Assembly (NCBI GenBank): GCA_937942875.1
Contig: CALEBT010000038.1
Coordinates: 27,379-91,378, forward strand
Source: an uncultured Ignavibacterium sp.
GTDB taxonomy: Bacteria > Bacteroidota > Ignavibacteria > Ignavibacteriales > Ignavibacteriaceae
Direction: 5' to 3'
DNA length: 64,000 nucleotides
The number at the start of each line of letters is the position of its first letter. The first letter of the stretch is position 1. Of this stretch, positions 50,062 through 59,700 are shown piece after piece. A program made the position numbers and the translations under genes. The notes below the pieces were generated by a model. The model made no database searches. It saw nothing but the letters and a program-made list of their open reading frames with translations, and was not told the origin of the DNA.

Positions 50062-52278
50062 TTATCTTAAAATTATCATTTTCTTAACCTTATGATAATC
50101 ACCTATTTGGAGCTTGTAGAAATAAACTCCACTTGATAAAGACGATTCAAGTCTTGTCTCTTTATTTGGAAATTCAATTTCATAATCTCCTGCTTCCCTG
50201 TATTCGTCAACTAAGGTTATTATTTCTTTGCCAAGTATATCATAGACTTTCAACGTTTGTTGACCGCTAATTGATGACTGCCATTTTATACGAGTACTTG
50301 GATAATGCGAATGAATGGTTTTTCCAAATGGATTTGGATAATTTTGATTTAAGGTGAAGTTTTCTACTAAATCATATTTTTTCTCTCTTATATTCGTACC
50401 GCCATTTGTAGTTTTGAGTAATAGCCCATAAGATCCGACAATCCAACCAGTATTTGGATTTGTAAAATGAATATATCTCAAGGAATGTTTCGTAACCTGT
50501 GGTATTTTGAACCATTGATTTCCGCTATCAGTTGTTCTAAAAATTCCTCCTTTCTCACCAACTGCCCAACCATTCAATGAATCAGAAAAAGTTATTGAAA
50601 ATATAATGTCGTTTATTTCTTCATTCTGTTTCATCCAAGTTAATCCACCATTTGTGGTTTTAAGAATAACACCCACATAATTATTATTGAAATAACTTCC
50701 TCCTGCCACCCATCCAATGTTTTCATTAATCATATAAAAACTTCTAAGAGTTGAAGAAACATCAGATATTTGTTGAATCCAGGAACTACCACCGTTCGTA
50801 GTTTTAAGTATAAGTCCATTTTCTCCAGATATGTAACCAACGTTTTCATTAATAAAATTAACTGCATATAAATCAGACCAGCTTGTTAAAGAAATATCAT
50901 TCCAGGATTCGCCACTATCAGTAGTTTTATAAATACTGCCATACCAACCAACAGCCCATCCAACTCTTTCATTAATAAAATTTATGTCATAAAGTGGAAT
51001 ATTTTGCCCATAAAATTTAATATCCCAGTTATTTCCAGAATCCGTTGTTCTTAAAATAACTGAATATCTTTCGCTCATAAACCATCTTAATCCAATAACA
51101 AAACCAGAAGATTCATTAAAGAAGTGTAATTTTTTTAAGTGAGCAATAGTATTTGAATTTTGCTCTATCCACTTTGTTCCTCCATCACTTGAGTAATATA
51201 TCTTTCCATCTTGACCAACTATCCAACCCTTTAATTCATTATCAAAATAAATAGCATTTGGCTCTTCAATTTGAGAAATTCTCTTCCTTACCCAATTACT
51301 TCCTCCATTAGTTGTCTTTAATATTTCGCCATTATATCCAACTGCAAAACCTATATTATCACTTACAAAATCAACTGAACGTAACCCAAAATTTGTTCCA
51401 CTAAACTGACTTATCCAACTATTTCCATAGTTTGTTGTTTTGAAAATTAGTCCTATTGTCGAACCAGAAAATTGTCCACCAACAGCCCAACCAGTTGAAT
51501 CATTCACAAAATCTAAATCCCAAATTGTCTGATTTATTCCAGTATTCAGATTTGTCCATTGACTTCCCCCATTAGTTGTCCTGAAAATATTGCCCGAACC
51601 AGCTGATATATATCCAACATTTTCAGAGACAAAAACAGAATTTGTAATATAAGATTGAAAATTATTTGACTGATTAAACCAGGAATTTCCTGCATTAGTA
51701 GTTTTTAATATTACCCGGAACAATGAGCCACCAATAGCCCAACCAATAGAATCAGAAACGAAACTTACTGATCTTAAAATCTCTGATTGTTGATAATGCT
51801 TTAAATTCCAGGTATTTCCTCCGTCAGTTGTTTTAATTATAAAACCATTCAATAAAGTATCACAGCCAACTATATAACCAATAAGTTCTGAAGTAAAATA
51901 TATAGAATAGAAGATTCCTTTAATCTGTGAATTAACTTTATTCCACGTTAATCCACCATCATTTGATTTTAGAATTAGATTAAAGTTTGAATCCCAACCA
52001 ACAGCCCATAATTCATTTTCATTTAATAAAAAAATACTATTAATATTTTCACTTCCTGAGACTCTTTGAATAAACCAATTTTCACCTCCATCAGTTGTCT
52101 TTAAGATAGTACCCATTTCACCAACAGCCCATCCTACGTTCTCGTTAAAAAATTGAATACTATTTAATGAATTCCCTTGCGGTAAAGGATTTTGCCAGAA
52201 CCAACCTTGCTGAGAAAAAGAAAAGAATGATAAAAGACTAATCAGAAATAATGCTATTAATATTTTCATAATATTCAA
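50062..52278 (-). CDS. Secreted Ycf48/BNR-like beta-propeller repeat protein with T9SS sorting domain
   Basis: Many ILKTTNGGSSW / NVGWAVG repeats; C-terminus NYPNPFGKTIHSHYPSTRIKW...GVYFYKLQIGDYHKVKKMIILR. Confidence 0.9.
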   Translation of the reverse strand: MNIMKILIALFLISLLSFFSFSQQGWFWQNPLPQGNSLNSIQFFNENVGWAVGEMGTILKTTDGGENWFIQRVSGSENINSIFLLNENELWAVGWDSNFNLILKSNDGGLTWNKVNSQIKGIFYSIYFTSELIGYIVGCDTLLNGFIIKTTDGGNTWNLKHYQQSEILRSVSFVSDSIGWAIGGSLFRVILKTTNAGNSWFNQSNNFQSYITNSVFVSENVGYISAGSGNIFRTTNGGSQWTNLNTGINQTIWDLDFVNDSTGWAVGGQFSGSTIGLIFKTTNYGNSWISQFSGTNFGLRSVDFVSDNIGFAVGYNGEILKTTNGGSNWVRKRISQIEEPNAIYFDNELKGWIVGQDGKIYYSSDGGTKWIEQNSNTIAHLKKLHFFNESSGFVIGLRWFMSERYSVILRTTDSGNNWDIKFYGQNIPLYDINFINERVGWAVGWYGSIYKTTDSGESWNDISLTSWSDLYAVNFINENVGYISGENGLILKTTNGGSSWIQQISDVSSTLRSFYMINENIGWVAGGSYFNNNYVGVILKTTNGGLTWMKQNEEINDIIFSITFSDSLNGWAVGEKGGIFRTTDSGNQWFKIPQVTKHSLRYIHFTNPNTGWIVGSYGLLLKTTNGGTNIREKKYDLVENFTLNQNYPNPFGKTIHSHYPSTRIKWQSSISGQQTLKVYDILGKEIITLVDEYREAGDYEIEFPNKETRLESSLSSGVYFYKLQIGDYHKVKKMIILR

Positions 52279-52292
52279 AATAAATTAAAATT

Positions 52293-52422
52293 GGGGCTGT
52301 CCAAAAAGTAATTTTGTCATCACGAACGAAGTGAAGTGATCTCATTTTTGAATTAAAAGATAAAGATTGCTTCACTCGAAGACTCGTTCGCAATGACTTT
52401 TTACCTCTTTTGGGACAGCCCC
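52293..52422. repeat. Nested palindromic intergenic element (MITE/REP-like)
   Basis: Terminal GGGGCTGTCCAAAA / TTTTGGGACAGCCCC inverted repeats enclosing a second inverted pair GTCATCACGAACGAAGTGAAGTGATCT / AGATTGCTTCACTCGAAGACTCGTTCGCAATGAC. Confidence 0.8.
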
Positions 52423-52437
52423 TAAAGGGGGAGGCAC

Positions 52438-54969
52438 TTATTTCACTACAATCATTTTCCTAATCTGACTAAACTTTGGAGTTTCCATTTTATAGTAATA
52501 AACTCCACTTGTCAGATTAGTTGCATCAAAATCAATCTGATGAACACCGGCATCAAACTCACCATTGACTACTCTGGAAATTTCCTGACCGAGCGAATTA
52601 AATACTTTTACTACCACATCAGATTTTTCAGGTAATGCAAATTTTATAACTGTAACAGGATTAAACGGATTAGGAAAATTCTGCTCCAATACAAATTTAT
52701 TTGGAGCACCTACATCCACTAAAATTTCACCAATGTAAGCAAATTTTCCATCGTAGTCTATTTGTTTTAAGCGATAGTAATATTTTCCTGATTCAATATT
52801 ATCATCAATGAAAGAATAAACCTGCGGCTCAGCAGTTGTTCCTCTTCCGCCAACGAAACCAATTTCACTATAATTTTCATTATCTCTGCTTCTTTCTATG
52901 CTGAATCCGGAGTTATTTGTTTCAGTAGCTGTCTTCCAGTTTAGTAAAACACCATCATCAATTATTGAATGAGAGAAGGAAACTAATTCAACAGGAATAA
53001 CTCCCTGAATTGTAAAATTCACATTAGAAATATCGAAGAAAATATTTCCAACGGCTTCAACTTTTATTCTTGCCTGTGTAGTCTGATTTGCGGGCAGTAG
53101 AACAGTCTCAGAACCATCATTGGGCGTATTAGCAGCTAAAACAATCGGATATGTATTACCACCATCAATTGATAAAAGGATATTTACATTAGCGCAATTA
53201 ACCGGTGCTAAATTAGTATTAGCAACATCCCAAGTGATTGTTTGATTTGAAAATCCCGGCAAAGTTAAATTTGTATTTGGATAAGTAACTACAAACGGAC
53301 CGGAATTTCCATCAACTTGAAATTGAATTTGTGCATAATCAACCCCACCGCCACCTGCTTTATTATCTCTTACAACCATTCTGAAAGTCAATGTTCTTGA
53401 ATAAGTTGGCATTACTTCACCAACAACAGTTGTATTATTTAATAAATTCTGAAGTCTTGGAAATGTTCTTGTTGGACTTGTTGTCGGATTCCAAACTCTG
53501 AAAATCGGAGCATTGCCTGATGGATTATTCCAGGTGCCTGCAGGACCTAAATCAAATTGCTGCCAGTCATAAGTCAGGGGATCGCCATTTGGATCAGTAG
53601 CTGACCCCGTTAAAGCAAAAGGAGTGCTTTTGGGGATGTAAAATCCACCTGTTGGTACTGTAACAAGTGGTGCGGCATTACCGGTGTTTGTGATTTGAGC
53701 ACAACTGTTTCCAGTTCCATTATTTGTGTAAACCACAATTTCATCATAACTGGCAACGTGAAAATAAGGATCGCTATTTGGCTGAAGATCATCAGAGCCG
53801 CAAATTCCAGCATAAGCCATTATGGTAGAGCCACTGCCTGGTTCATAGGCTTTAGAGGCTACTCTGTTTCCACCACCACAAGAACCTGTAACACTGTTAA
53901 ATGTATGGTTTGCACCAAATTGATGCCCCATCTCGTGGGCAACATAATCAATATCAAATGGATCACCAACAGGCTGAGGAGAGCCAGTAACTCCTTTGGC
54001 TTTATTGCCATTGACACAAACACAAGCAAGAAAAGCAACTCCTCCGCCACCAGTGCTAAATACGTGTCCGATATCATAATTTGCTGAACCAATTCTCGAG
54101 TCTATGGTAGTTTGATTTTGACTTAGCATTGCAGAACCATTATTATTCGAGTAAGGATCCGTAGATGCATTAAGAAAGATAAGAGTATCATTATTTGGAA
54201 CTAAAACCATTCTGATTCCTAATTCTTTTTCATATACTCCTACAACTCTATTAACAGAAGTTACCATTGCAGCCCTTACTAATGGAACTGTACCTCCGTG
54301 AAAAGTGGCGTACTCTCCAGTACAGGCTAATGCCAATCTGTAAGTTCTTAATTGAGGTCCAATTATTTTACTTTCAACATTTTGTAACAGATAATTCATT
54401 TCATTTACTCTATCTTCAGGAGCAATCAGATCACACTCTCTTGATTTAGCAGAATTCTGATAATCTCTTGTATAATAAGAAATATAATTCTCTTTATCAC
54501 CTTTAGAATATGGGTCAACAAAAACTCTTCCATTTGGTGAAAGAATCATAGCGTGAAAACCGTGTGGAGTAAAATCGAATCTGACACTTGCATATTTATC
54601 ATCAATTCCATAGCCTAAATAAGTCCTCGTCTCAGGTGCTTTCCTTTGTAACTCCGGAGCCATTACAGGTGATTCAACAAACCTGAATCTTTGAAATGAA
54701 CCATCTGGCATTGGTATGTGAATTATACGAACTTTTCTTGTTGCATCCTCAGAGAATTCCATCGGAACATCTGACAGAAGATTTGAGATAGAATTTAGGT
54801 TTAGTTTAAATACCTTATAAGAATTCGGAATAATATATCTTTCACCTAACGTAACTATTTCATTTTCATTTTGTTCATTCCATAAATCGTATTGTGAATA
54901 TGCACTTTTTGAAATAAGTATCAGCAATAATGCGAAATAGATTAGATAAAAGTTAGATTTGATTTTCAT
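52438..54969 (-). CDS. Secreted reprolysin-like (metzincin) metalloprotease with T9SS sorting domain
   Basis: HEMGHQFGANHTFN zinc motif; C-terminus NFPNPFNPVTVIKFALPEKSDVVVKVFNSLGQ...GVYYYKMETPKFSQIRKMIVVK. Confidence 0.92.
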   Translation of the reverse strand: MKIKSNFYLIYFALLLILISKSAYSQYDLWNEQNENEIVTLGERYIIPNSYKVFKLNLNSISNLLSDVPMEFSEDATRKVRIIHIPMPDGSFQRFRFVESPVMAPELQRKAPETRTYLGYGIDDKYASVRFDFTPHGFHAMILSPNGRVFVDPYSKGDKENYISYYTRDYQNSAKSRECDLIAPEDRVNEMNYLLQNVESKIIGPQLRTYRLALACTGEYATFHGGTVPLVRAAMVTSVNRVVGVYEKELGIRMVLVPNNDTLIFLNASTDPYSNNNGSAMLSQNQTTIDSRIGSANYDIGHVFSTGGGGVAFLACVCVNGNKAKGVTGSPQPVGDPFDIDYVAHEMGHQFGANHTFNSVTGSCGGGNRVASKAYEPGSGSTIMAYAGICGSDDLQPNSDPYFHVASYDEIVVYTNNGTGNSCAQITNTGNAAPLVTVPTGGFYIPKSTPFALTGSATDPNGDPLTYDWQQFDLGPAGTWNNPSGNAPIFRVWNPTTSPTRTFPRLQNLLNNTTVVGEVMPTYSRTLTFRMVVRDNKAGGGGVDYAQIQFQVDGNSGPFVVTYPNTNLTLPGFSNQTITWDVANTNLAPVNCANVNILLSIDGGNTYPIVLAANTPNDGSETVLLPANQTTQARIKVEAVGNIFFDISNVNFTIQGVIPVELVSFSHSIIDDGVLLNWKTATETNNSGFSIERSRDNENYSEIGFVGGRGTTAEPQVYSFIDDNIESGKYYYRLKQIDYDGKFAYIGEILVDVGAPNKFVLEQNFPNPFNPVTVIKFALPEKSDVVVKVFNSLGQEISRVVNGEFDAGVHQIDFDATNLTSGVYYYKMETPKFSQIRKMIVVK

Positions 54970-55035
54970 TGATTTTCCTTTCTAATATTTAATTATTTTC
55001 AGTCAAACATAATAAATTAAATATATCTTTAAAAA

Positions 55036-56169
55036 TTAGTTTAAAGCTCTTTTAATATCCTCAATTAAATCTTCAACATCTTCAAGACCGACAGAAAACC
55101 TTACTAATGATTCTGTGATTCCAAGTTTCTCCTTTTGTTCTTTTGGAACTGACCCGTGTGTCATAGAATACGGTTGACAGACTAAACTTTCGACTCCGCC
55201 AAGACTTTCAGCCAGAGTAAATACTTTTACACCATTTAATATTTTCTTTGCATAATCAAGATTTCCAAAATCTGCTGAAACAATTCCACCAAATCCTCTC
55301 ATCTGTTCTTTTGCTAATTTATGATTAGGATGACTTTCAAGTCCGGGATAAATAACCTTTTTCGCAAAGCCAGAATCCTGTAAAAAATTTGCAAACTCAA
55401 TAGCATTCTTTTCGTGTTGTTTCATTCTTACTGCTAATGTTTTTGTTGAACGTAAAACCAGCCAACAATCAAAAGGAGATGGAATTGACCCAGAGGATCT
55501 TTGATAATATCTGATTTTGTTTTGGATTTCTTCATTGTTCGTAACAATAACGCCTCCAATCACATCGCTGTGTCCATTCAGATATTTTGTTGTGCTGTGA
55601 ACAACAATATCTATCCCGAAATCAAGAGGATTTTGGAAAAATGGACTCATAAAAGTGTTATCACAAACAGAAATCAAATTGTGTTTATGCGCTAATTCAG
55701 AAATCATTTTCAGATCAATAATATTGAGCATTGGATTTGTTGGAGTTTCGATATAAAGAATTTTGGTGTTCTCTTTAATCGCATTTTCAATCTCTGATTT
55801 ATTAGAGGTATCTGTCCAGGAAAATTCAATTCCATAATTTTTTACAATCAGCTCAAAAAGACGATAAGTCCCTCCATAAACATTTTCTGAAATGACAATA
55901 TGATCACCACTCTTAACCAAACTAATTATTGAATTAATTGCAGCTATGCCTGATGAGAAAGCAATTCCATATTTTCCTTTTTCGAGCGTGGCAATATTTT
56001 TTTCTAATGCTTGTCTTGTTAGATTATGTGCTCTGCCATATGTGAAACCAGTGTTAGTTCCCAATTCTTGCTGAGCGTAGGTTGAAGTTTGATAAATAGG
56101 AATAATAACAGCACCAGTAGTTGGATCAGGAATCTGGCCGGCGTGAATTGCATCTGTTGAAAAACCCAT
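55036..56169 (-). CDS. Cys/Met metabolism PLP-dependent enzyme (cystathionine gamma-synthase/lyase type)
   Basis: STDAIHAGQIPDPTTGAVIIPIYQTSTY; HSTTKYLNGHSDVIGG; AESLGGVESLVCQP. Confidence 0.92.
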   Translation of the reverse strand: MGFSTDAIHAGQIPDPTTGAVIIPIYQTSTYAQQELGTNTGFTYGRAHNLTRQALEKNIATLEKGKYGIAFSSGIAAINSIISLVKSGDHIVISENVYGGTYRLFELIVKNYGIEFSWTDTSNKSEIENAIKENTKILYIETPTNPMLNIIDLKMISELAHKHNLISVCDNTFMSPFFQNPLDFGIDIVVHSTTKYLNGHSDVIGGVIVTNNEEIQNKIRYYQRSSGSIPSPFDCWLVLRSTKTLAVRMKQHEKNAIEFANFLQDSGFAKKVIYPGLESHPNHKLAKEQMRGFGGIVSADFGNLDYAKKILNGVKVFTLAESLGGVESLVCQPYSMTHGSVPKEQKEKLGITESLVRFSVGLEDVEDLIEDIKRALN

Positions 56170-56303
56170 AATGATTTCCTTTTAATGATTATAATTACAG
56201 AATTTTGAGTATAAAATTAAGAAACATTCTAACTTAAATTCACAAAAATCATTAATGATATTTTCATTATTTTTTGAAAAGTAATTTTAAGTAAAAATGC
56301 CTT

Positions 56304-57218
56304 ATGATTTCTGTTTGTATTCCTGTATACAATTTTGACGTAAGAGATTTAATAAAATCATTACATTCACAGTGCAAAAATTTGGATTATAAATCTGAAA
56401 TTATTGTAATAGATGATTGCTCTGATGATTCATTTCGAAAAATTAACTCTGAAATACATTTAATATCAAAATACATTCAGTTAGATGAGAACATAGGAAG
56501 AGCCAGAATTCGAAATCTATTCCTTCAGTATTCGTCATTTGATTACTTACTATTTATTGATTGTGATTCAATTATTATCAATTCAGATTTTATCAAAAAT
56601 TATGTTGAATCTGTTTCAACTAATTCAGATGTAATTGTTGGAGGAAGAATTTATCCGCAAACAAAACCAGAGAGAAATAAATTATTAAGATGGAAGTATT
56701 GTATTTTAAGAGAGCAAAAACCTCAACCAGATAATTTCGATTACAAAAAGATGCACTTTCTGTCCAATAATTTTTTAATCAAAAAATCCTTGTTTGAAAA
56801 AATCAGATTTGATGAAAGGATAACCGGCTATGGTCACGAAGATACTCTGTTTGCTTATGAGCTAAAAAAATCTGGAGTTGTTATTAAATATATAAGTAAT
56901 CCTGTAATGAATGGTGAACTAGAAAGCAATGAAGAATTTATTCAAAAGACTGAGAAAAGTATTGACAACCTGAAACTTATTCTTGAATTTCTGATATTCG
57001 ATAAGGATTTTATAAATGAGGTTACTTTATTAAAGAATTATTTTCTAATTAAAAGATGGAAATTAGAATTTATTTTATACTTGAAATGGAAACTTCTGCA
57101 TTCAGTAATAAAAAGTTTTCTGGAGAAAGGGCTGGTAAATTTATTTCTTTTTGATTTTTATAAGATTGGTTATCTGATTCATATAATGAGAACATCAAAC
57201 AAAACTAAAACCTCTTAA
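56304..57218 (+). CDS. Family 2 glycosyltransferase
   Basis: ISVCIPVYNFDVRDLIKSL...IVIDDCSDDS...LFIDCDSIII; ITGYGHEDTLFAYELKKSG. Confidence 0.88.
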   Translation: MISVCIPVYNFDVRDLIKSLHSQCKNLDYKSEIIVIDDCSDDSFRKINSEIHLISKYIQLDENIGRARIRNLFLQYSSFDYLLFIDCDSIIINSDFIKNYVESVSTNSDVIVGGRIYPQTKPERNKLLRWKYCILREQKPQPDNFDYKKMHFLSNNFLIKKSLFEKIRFDERITGYGHEDTLFAYELKKSGVVIKYISNPVMNGELESNEEFIQKTEKSIDNLKLILEFLIFDKDFINEVTLLKNYFLIKRWKLEFILYLKWKLLHSVIKSFLEKGLVNLFLFDFYKIGYLIHIMRTSNKTKTS

Positions 57219-58100
57219 AAACTCTTCTGTTACCATTCTTTTTTTACCTTCTTGCTGAATCTCTAAAATCTTTAATGCATCTTTACCACAGCCAACAATT
57301 AATTCTTTTTTGGTTTGATAAAACTCTGAGGGATTTAATTTAATTCCGTTTACAATCTCAGTTTTATAAACCTTAATCACTTTTTCATCGTGAATAAAAA
57401 ATGCTGCCGGATAAGGCGAAAGTCCTCTTACAAGATTGTGAATATCGCAAGCTGATTTATTCCAATCAATCAAACAAATTTCTTTTGTGATTTTTGGTGC
57501 AGGGGATGCAAGCGAATCATCCTGAGGGAGCAATTGATAATTTCCGCTTTCAATCATTCCGATTGTTCTCATTACCACATCAGCACCAAGTTCGCTTAAT
57601 CTGTCGTGCAGCGTTCCGAAATTATCTTCAGGATAAATCGGTACTTTTTCCTGAAGATAGATATTTCCGGTATCAACCTTTTCAGCAAGTTTGAATGTAG
57701 TTAAACCTGTTTCTGTTTCACCTTTTATCAATGCCCACTGAATTGGTGCAGCGCCGCGATACTTCGGAAGTAACGATGCGTGAAGATTGAAAGATCCATA
57801 TTTAGGAATTTCAAAAATTTCTTTCGGTAAAATTCTGAATGCTACTACAACAAATAAATCTGGTCCGAGAGATTTCATCTGCTCAACAAACTCAGAATTA
57901 CCTTTAAGTTTTTCCGGCTGGTAAACAGAAATGTTATGTTCTACAGCAAATTGCTTAACAGGAGTAAATGTTACTTTTTGTCCTCTCCCTCTTTCTTTAT
58001 CCGGTTTAGTTACAACACCAATCAATTGATGGTTACTATGATAAATAGCTTTAAGCGAAGGAATCGCAAAATCAGGTGTGCCTAAGAATACTATTTTCAT
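57195..58100 (-). CDS. fmt: Methionyl-tRNA formyltransferase
   Basis: IVFLGTPDFAIPSL; SFNLHASLLPKYRGAAPIQWALIKGETETG. Confidence 0.96.
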   Translation of the reverse strand: MKIVFLGTPDFAIPSLKAIYHSNHQLIGVVTKPDKERGRGQKVTFTPVKQFAVEHNISVYQPEKLKGNSEFVEQMKSLGPDLFVVVAFRILPKEIFEIPKYGSFNLHASLLPKYRGAAPIQWALIKGETETGLTTFKLAEKVDTGNIYLQEKVPIYPEDNFGTLHDRLSELGADVVMRTIGMIESGNYQLLPQDDSLASPAPKITKEICLIDWNKSACDIHNLVRGLSPYPAAFFIHDEKVIKVYKTEIVNGIKLNPSEFYQTKKELIVGCGKDALKILEIQQEGKKRMVTEEFLRGFSFV

Positions 58101-58105
58101 TAGGG

Positions 58106-58675
58106 TTATTTATAGTAGATATAATTAGAAGAATCAGTAATCGGATAACCAACATCCAATTTTCTGTTTTTAATTTTATTAAGATGTTTCTTGATTTTTT
58201 TCTGAGTTTCTTCATCAAGATAATCTACAAACAGAATTCCATTCAGATGGTCAAGCTCGTGCTGAATAACTCTGGCGACTAAATCATCAACTTCGAGTTT
58301 ATGCTCTCTCATATTAAGGTCAAAATATAAAATTTCAATTTTCTTAGGCCTTATAACTTCTGCTTTAAGTTCCGGAATGCTTAGGCATCCTTCTTCATAA
58401 GGTTCAAGTTCATCCGATTTGGAAACTATTTTCGGATTAATTAAAGTCATTGGTTTGAATTTTTCATATCCCTCTACTGGTGAAATATCAACAATAAAAA
58501 TTCTTCTGTTAACTCCAACCTGATTAGCAGCCAAACCAATTCCATTAGCATTGTTCATCGTTAAAAACATATCTCTCACAATTGAAATCAAATCATCATT
58601 AATTTCTGTAACCGGAGCAGCTTTCTTTCTTAAAATATTATCACCAAATACAGTAATAGGTAAAATTGACATCAT
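58106..58675 (-). CDS. def: Peptide deformylase
   Basis: GIGLAANQVG; EEGCLSIPE; QHELDHLNGILFVD. Confidence 0.96.
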   Translation of the reverse strand: MMSILPITVFGDNILRKKAAPVTEINDDLISIVRDMFLTMNNANGIGLAANQVGVNRRIFIVDISPVEGYEKFKPMTLINPKIVSKSDELEPYEEGCLSIPELKAEVIRPKKIEILYFDLNMREHKLEVDDLVARVIQHELDHLNGILFVDYLDEETQKKIKKHLNKIKNRKLDVGYPITDSSNYIYYK

Positions 58676-58717
58676 TTGAAAAAATTAAATTTAACATTTA
58701 ACATTTATAATTTATCA

Positions 58718-59698
58718 CTAAACTAAGAGTTTACCTTCTTTCATAATCAGTTTATTATCAAGCCATACAGTTGGTTTTTTAACAACGCCGTCAAGATGAA
58801 TCGGGACATTAACACTGCCGCCCATCGAAACATTATTTCCTAAAGCGATGTGAATTGTTCCCATTACCTTTTCATCCTCGAGTAATATTCCACTTAGTTT
58901 TGCGGAGTCATTTGTTCCGATACCAAACTCAGCAATGTTGCGTGCATCTTTTCCAACCGCATCGAGTTGTTGTTTCAGTTTTCTGGCTAAAGTTCCGCCT
59001 GTAATTTTTGTAGCATAACCATTTTCAACTTCAATTCTGATGTTTGCATTTTTAATCAATCCCAATCCTGCCATTGAACCATCAACCACAAATACACCGT
59101 TTGCAGTACCTTCAACAGGAGCTAAAAATGTTTCGCCGGTTGGTAAATTGCCACTTTCACCTTTAGCGTGGAAAAGTCCTTTGCTTGCATAAGCAGTTCT
59201 GCCTTCTATTGAAAACGAAATGTCGGTTCCGGCTGGTGCTATAACTCTGATGAACTTCCCTTTCTCAAATATCTCTTTCAGTTTGATTGAGAGTGCTGAA
59301 ATTTTATTGTAGTTTGCATTCATTCCTCTGATCATAACATCTTTTGTAATTCCCGGAAATGTAGCAACACGCACACCATTAGCAGAAGCACTTCTTCTTG
59401 CGTTAGTATGAGTTAATGATTTGGCAGTCGGACAAAATACAACATCAAACTTTTGCATCAGTTCTGCAACTTCTGCAGGAGGTTCTTCACCATTAATTTT
59501 TCCGGATTTCATTTCAACGAGCAAAGAATAATAACCCAGTCTTATAGCATTTTCGTGAAGTGCCAAACCAATTTCTCTTTTCTGTTCATCTGTAATTATT
59601 AAAATCTTCTCATCAGGTTTTGTACCCATACAATCTCTTATTGCAATAACACAGGCGCTGTCAAGTTTAGATAATTTCTTTTTCAAGATTTCCTCCAA
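58718..59698 (-). CDS. M29-type aminopeptidase
   Basis: APAGTDISFSIEGR; GNLPTGETFLAPVEGTANGVFVVDGS; AEFGIGTN; GTIHIALGNNVSMGG. Confidence 0.85.
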   Translation of the reverse strand: MEEILKKKLSKLDSACVIAIRDCMGTKPDEKILIITDEQKREIGLALHENAIRLGYYSLLVEMKSGKINGEEPPAEVAELMQKFDVVFCPTAKSLTHTNARRSASANGVRVATFPGITKDVMIRGMNANYNKISALSIKLKEIFEKGKFIRVIAPAGTDISFSIEGRTAYASKGLFHAKGESGNLPTGETFLAPVEGTANGVFVVDGSMAGLGLIKNANIRIEVENGYATKITGGTLARKLKQQLDAVGKDARNIAEFGIGTNDSAKLSGILLEDEKVMGTIHIALGNNVSMGGSVNVPIHLDGVVKKPTVWLDNKLIMKEGKLLV

Positions 59699-59700
59699 GT

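Noticed and set aside
53695-54087. 130-aa plus-strand ORF
   Set aside because: Fully antisense to the well-supported metzincin protease gene; typical shadow ORF with no domain
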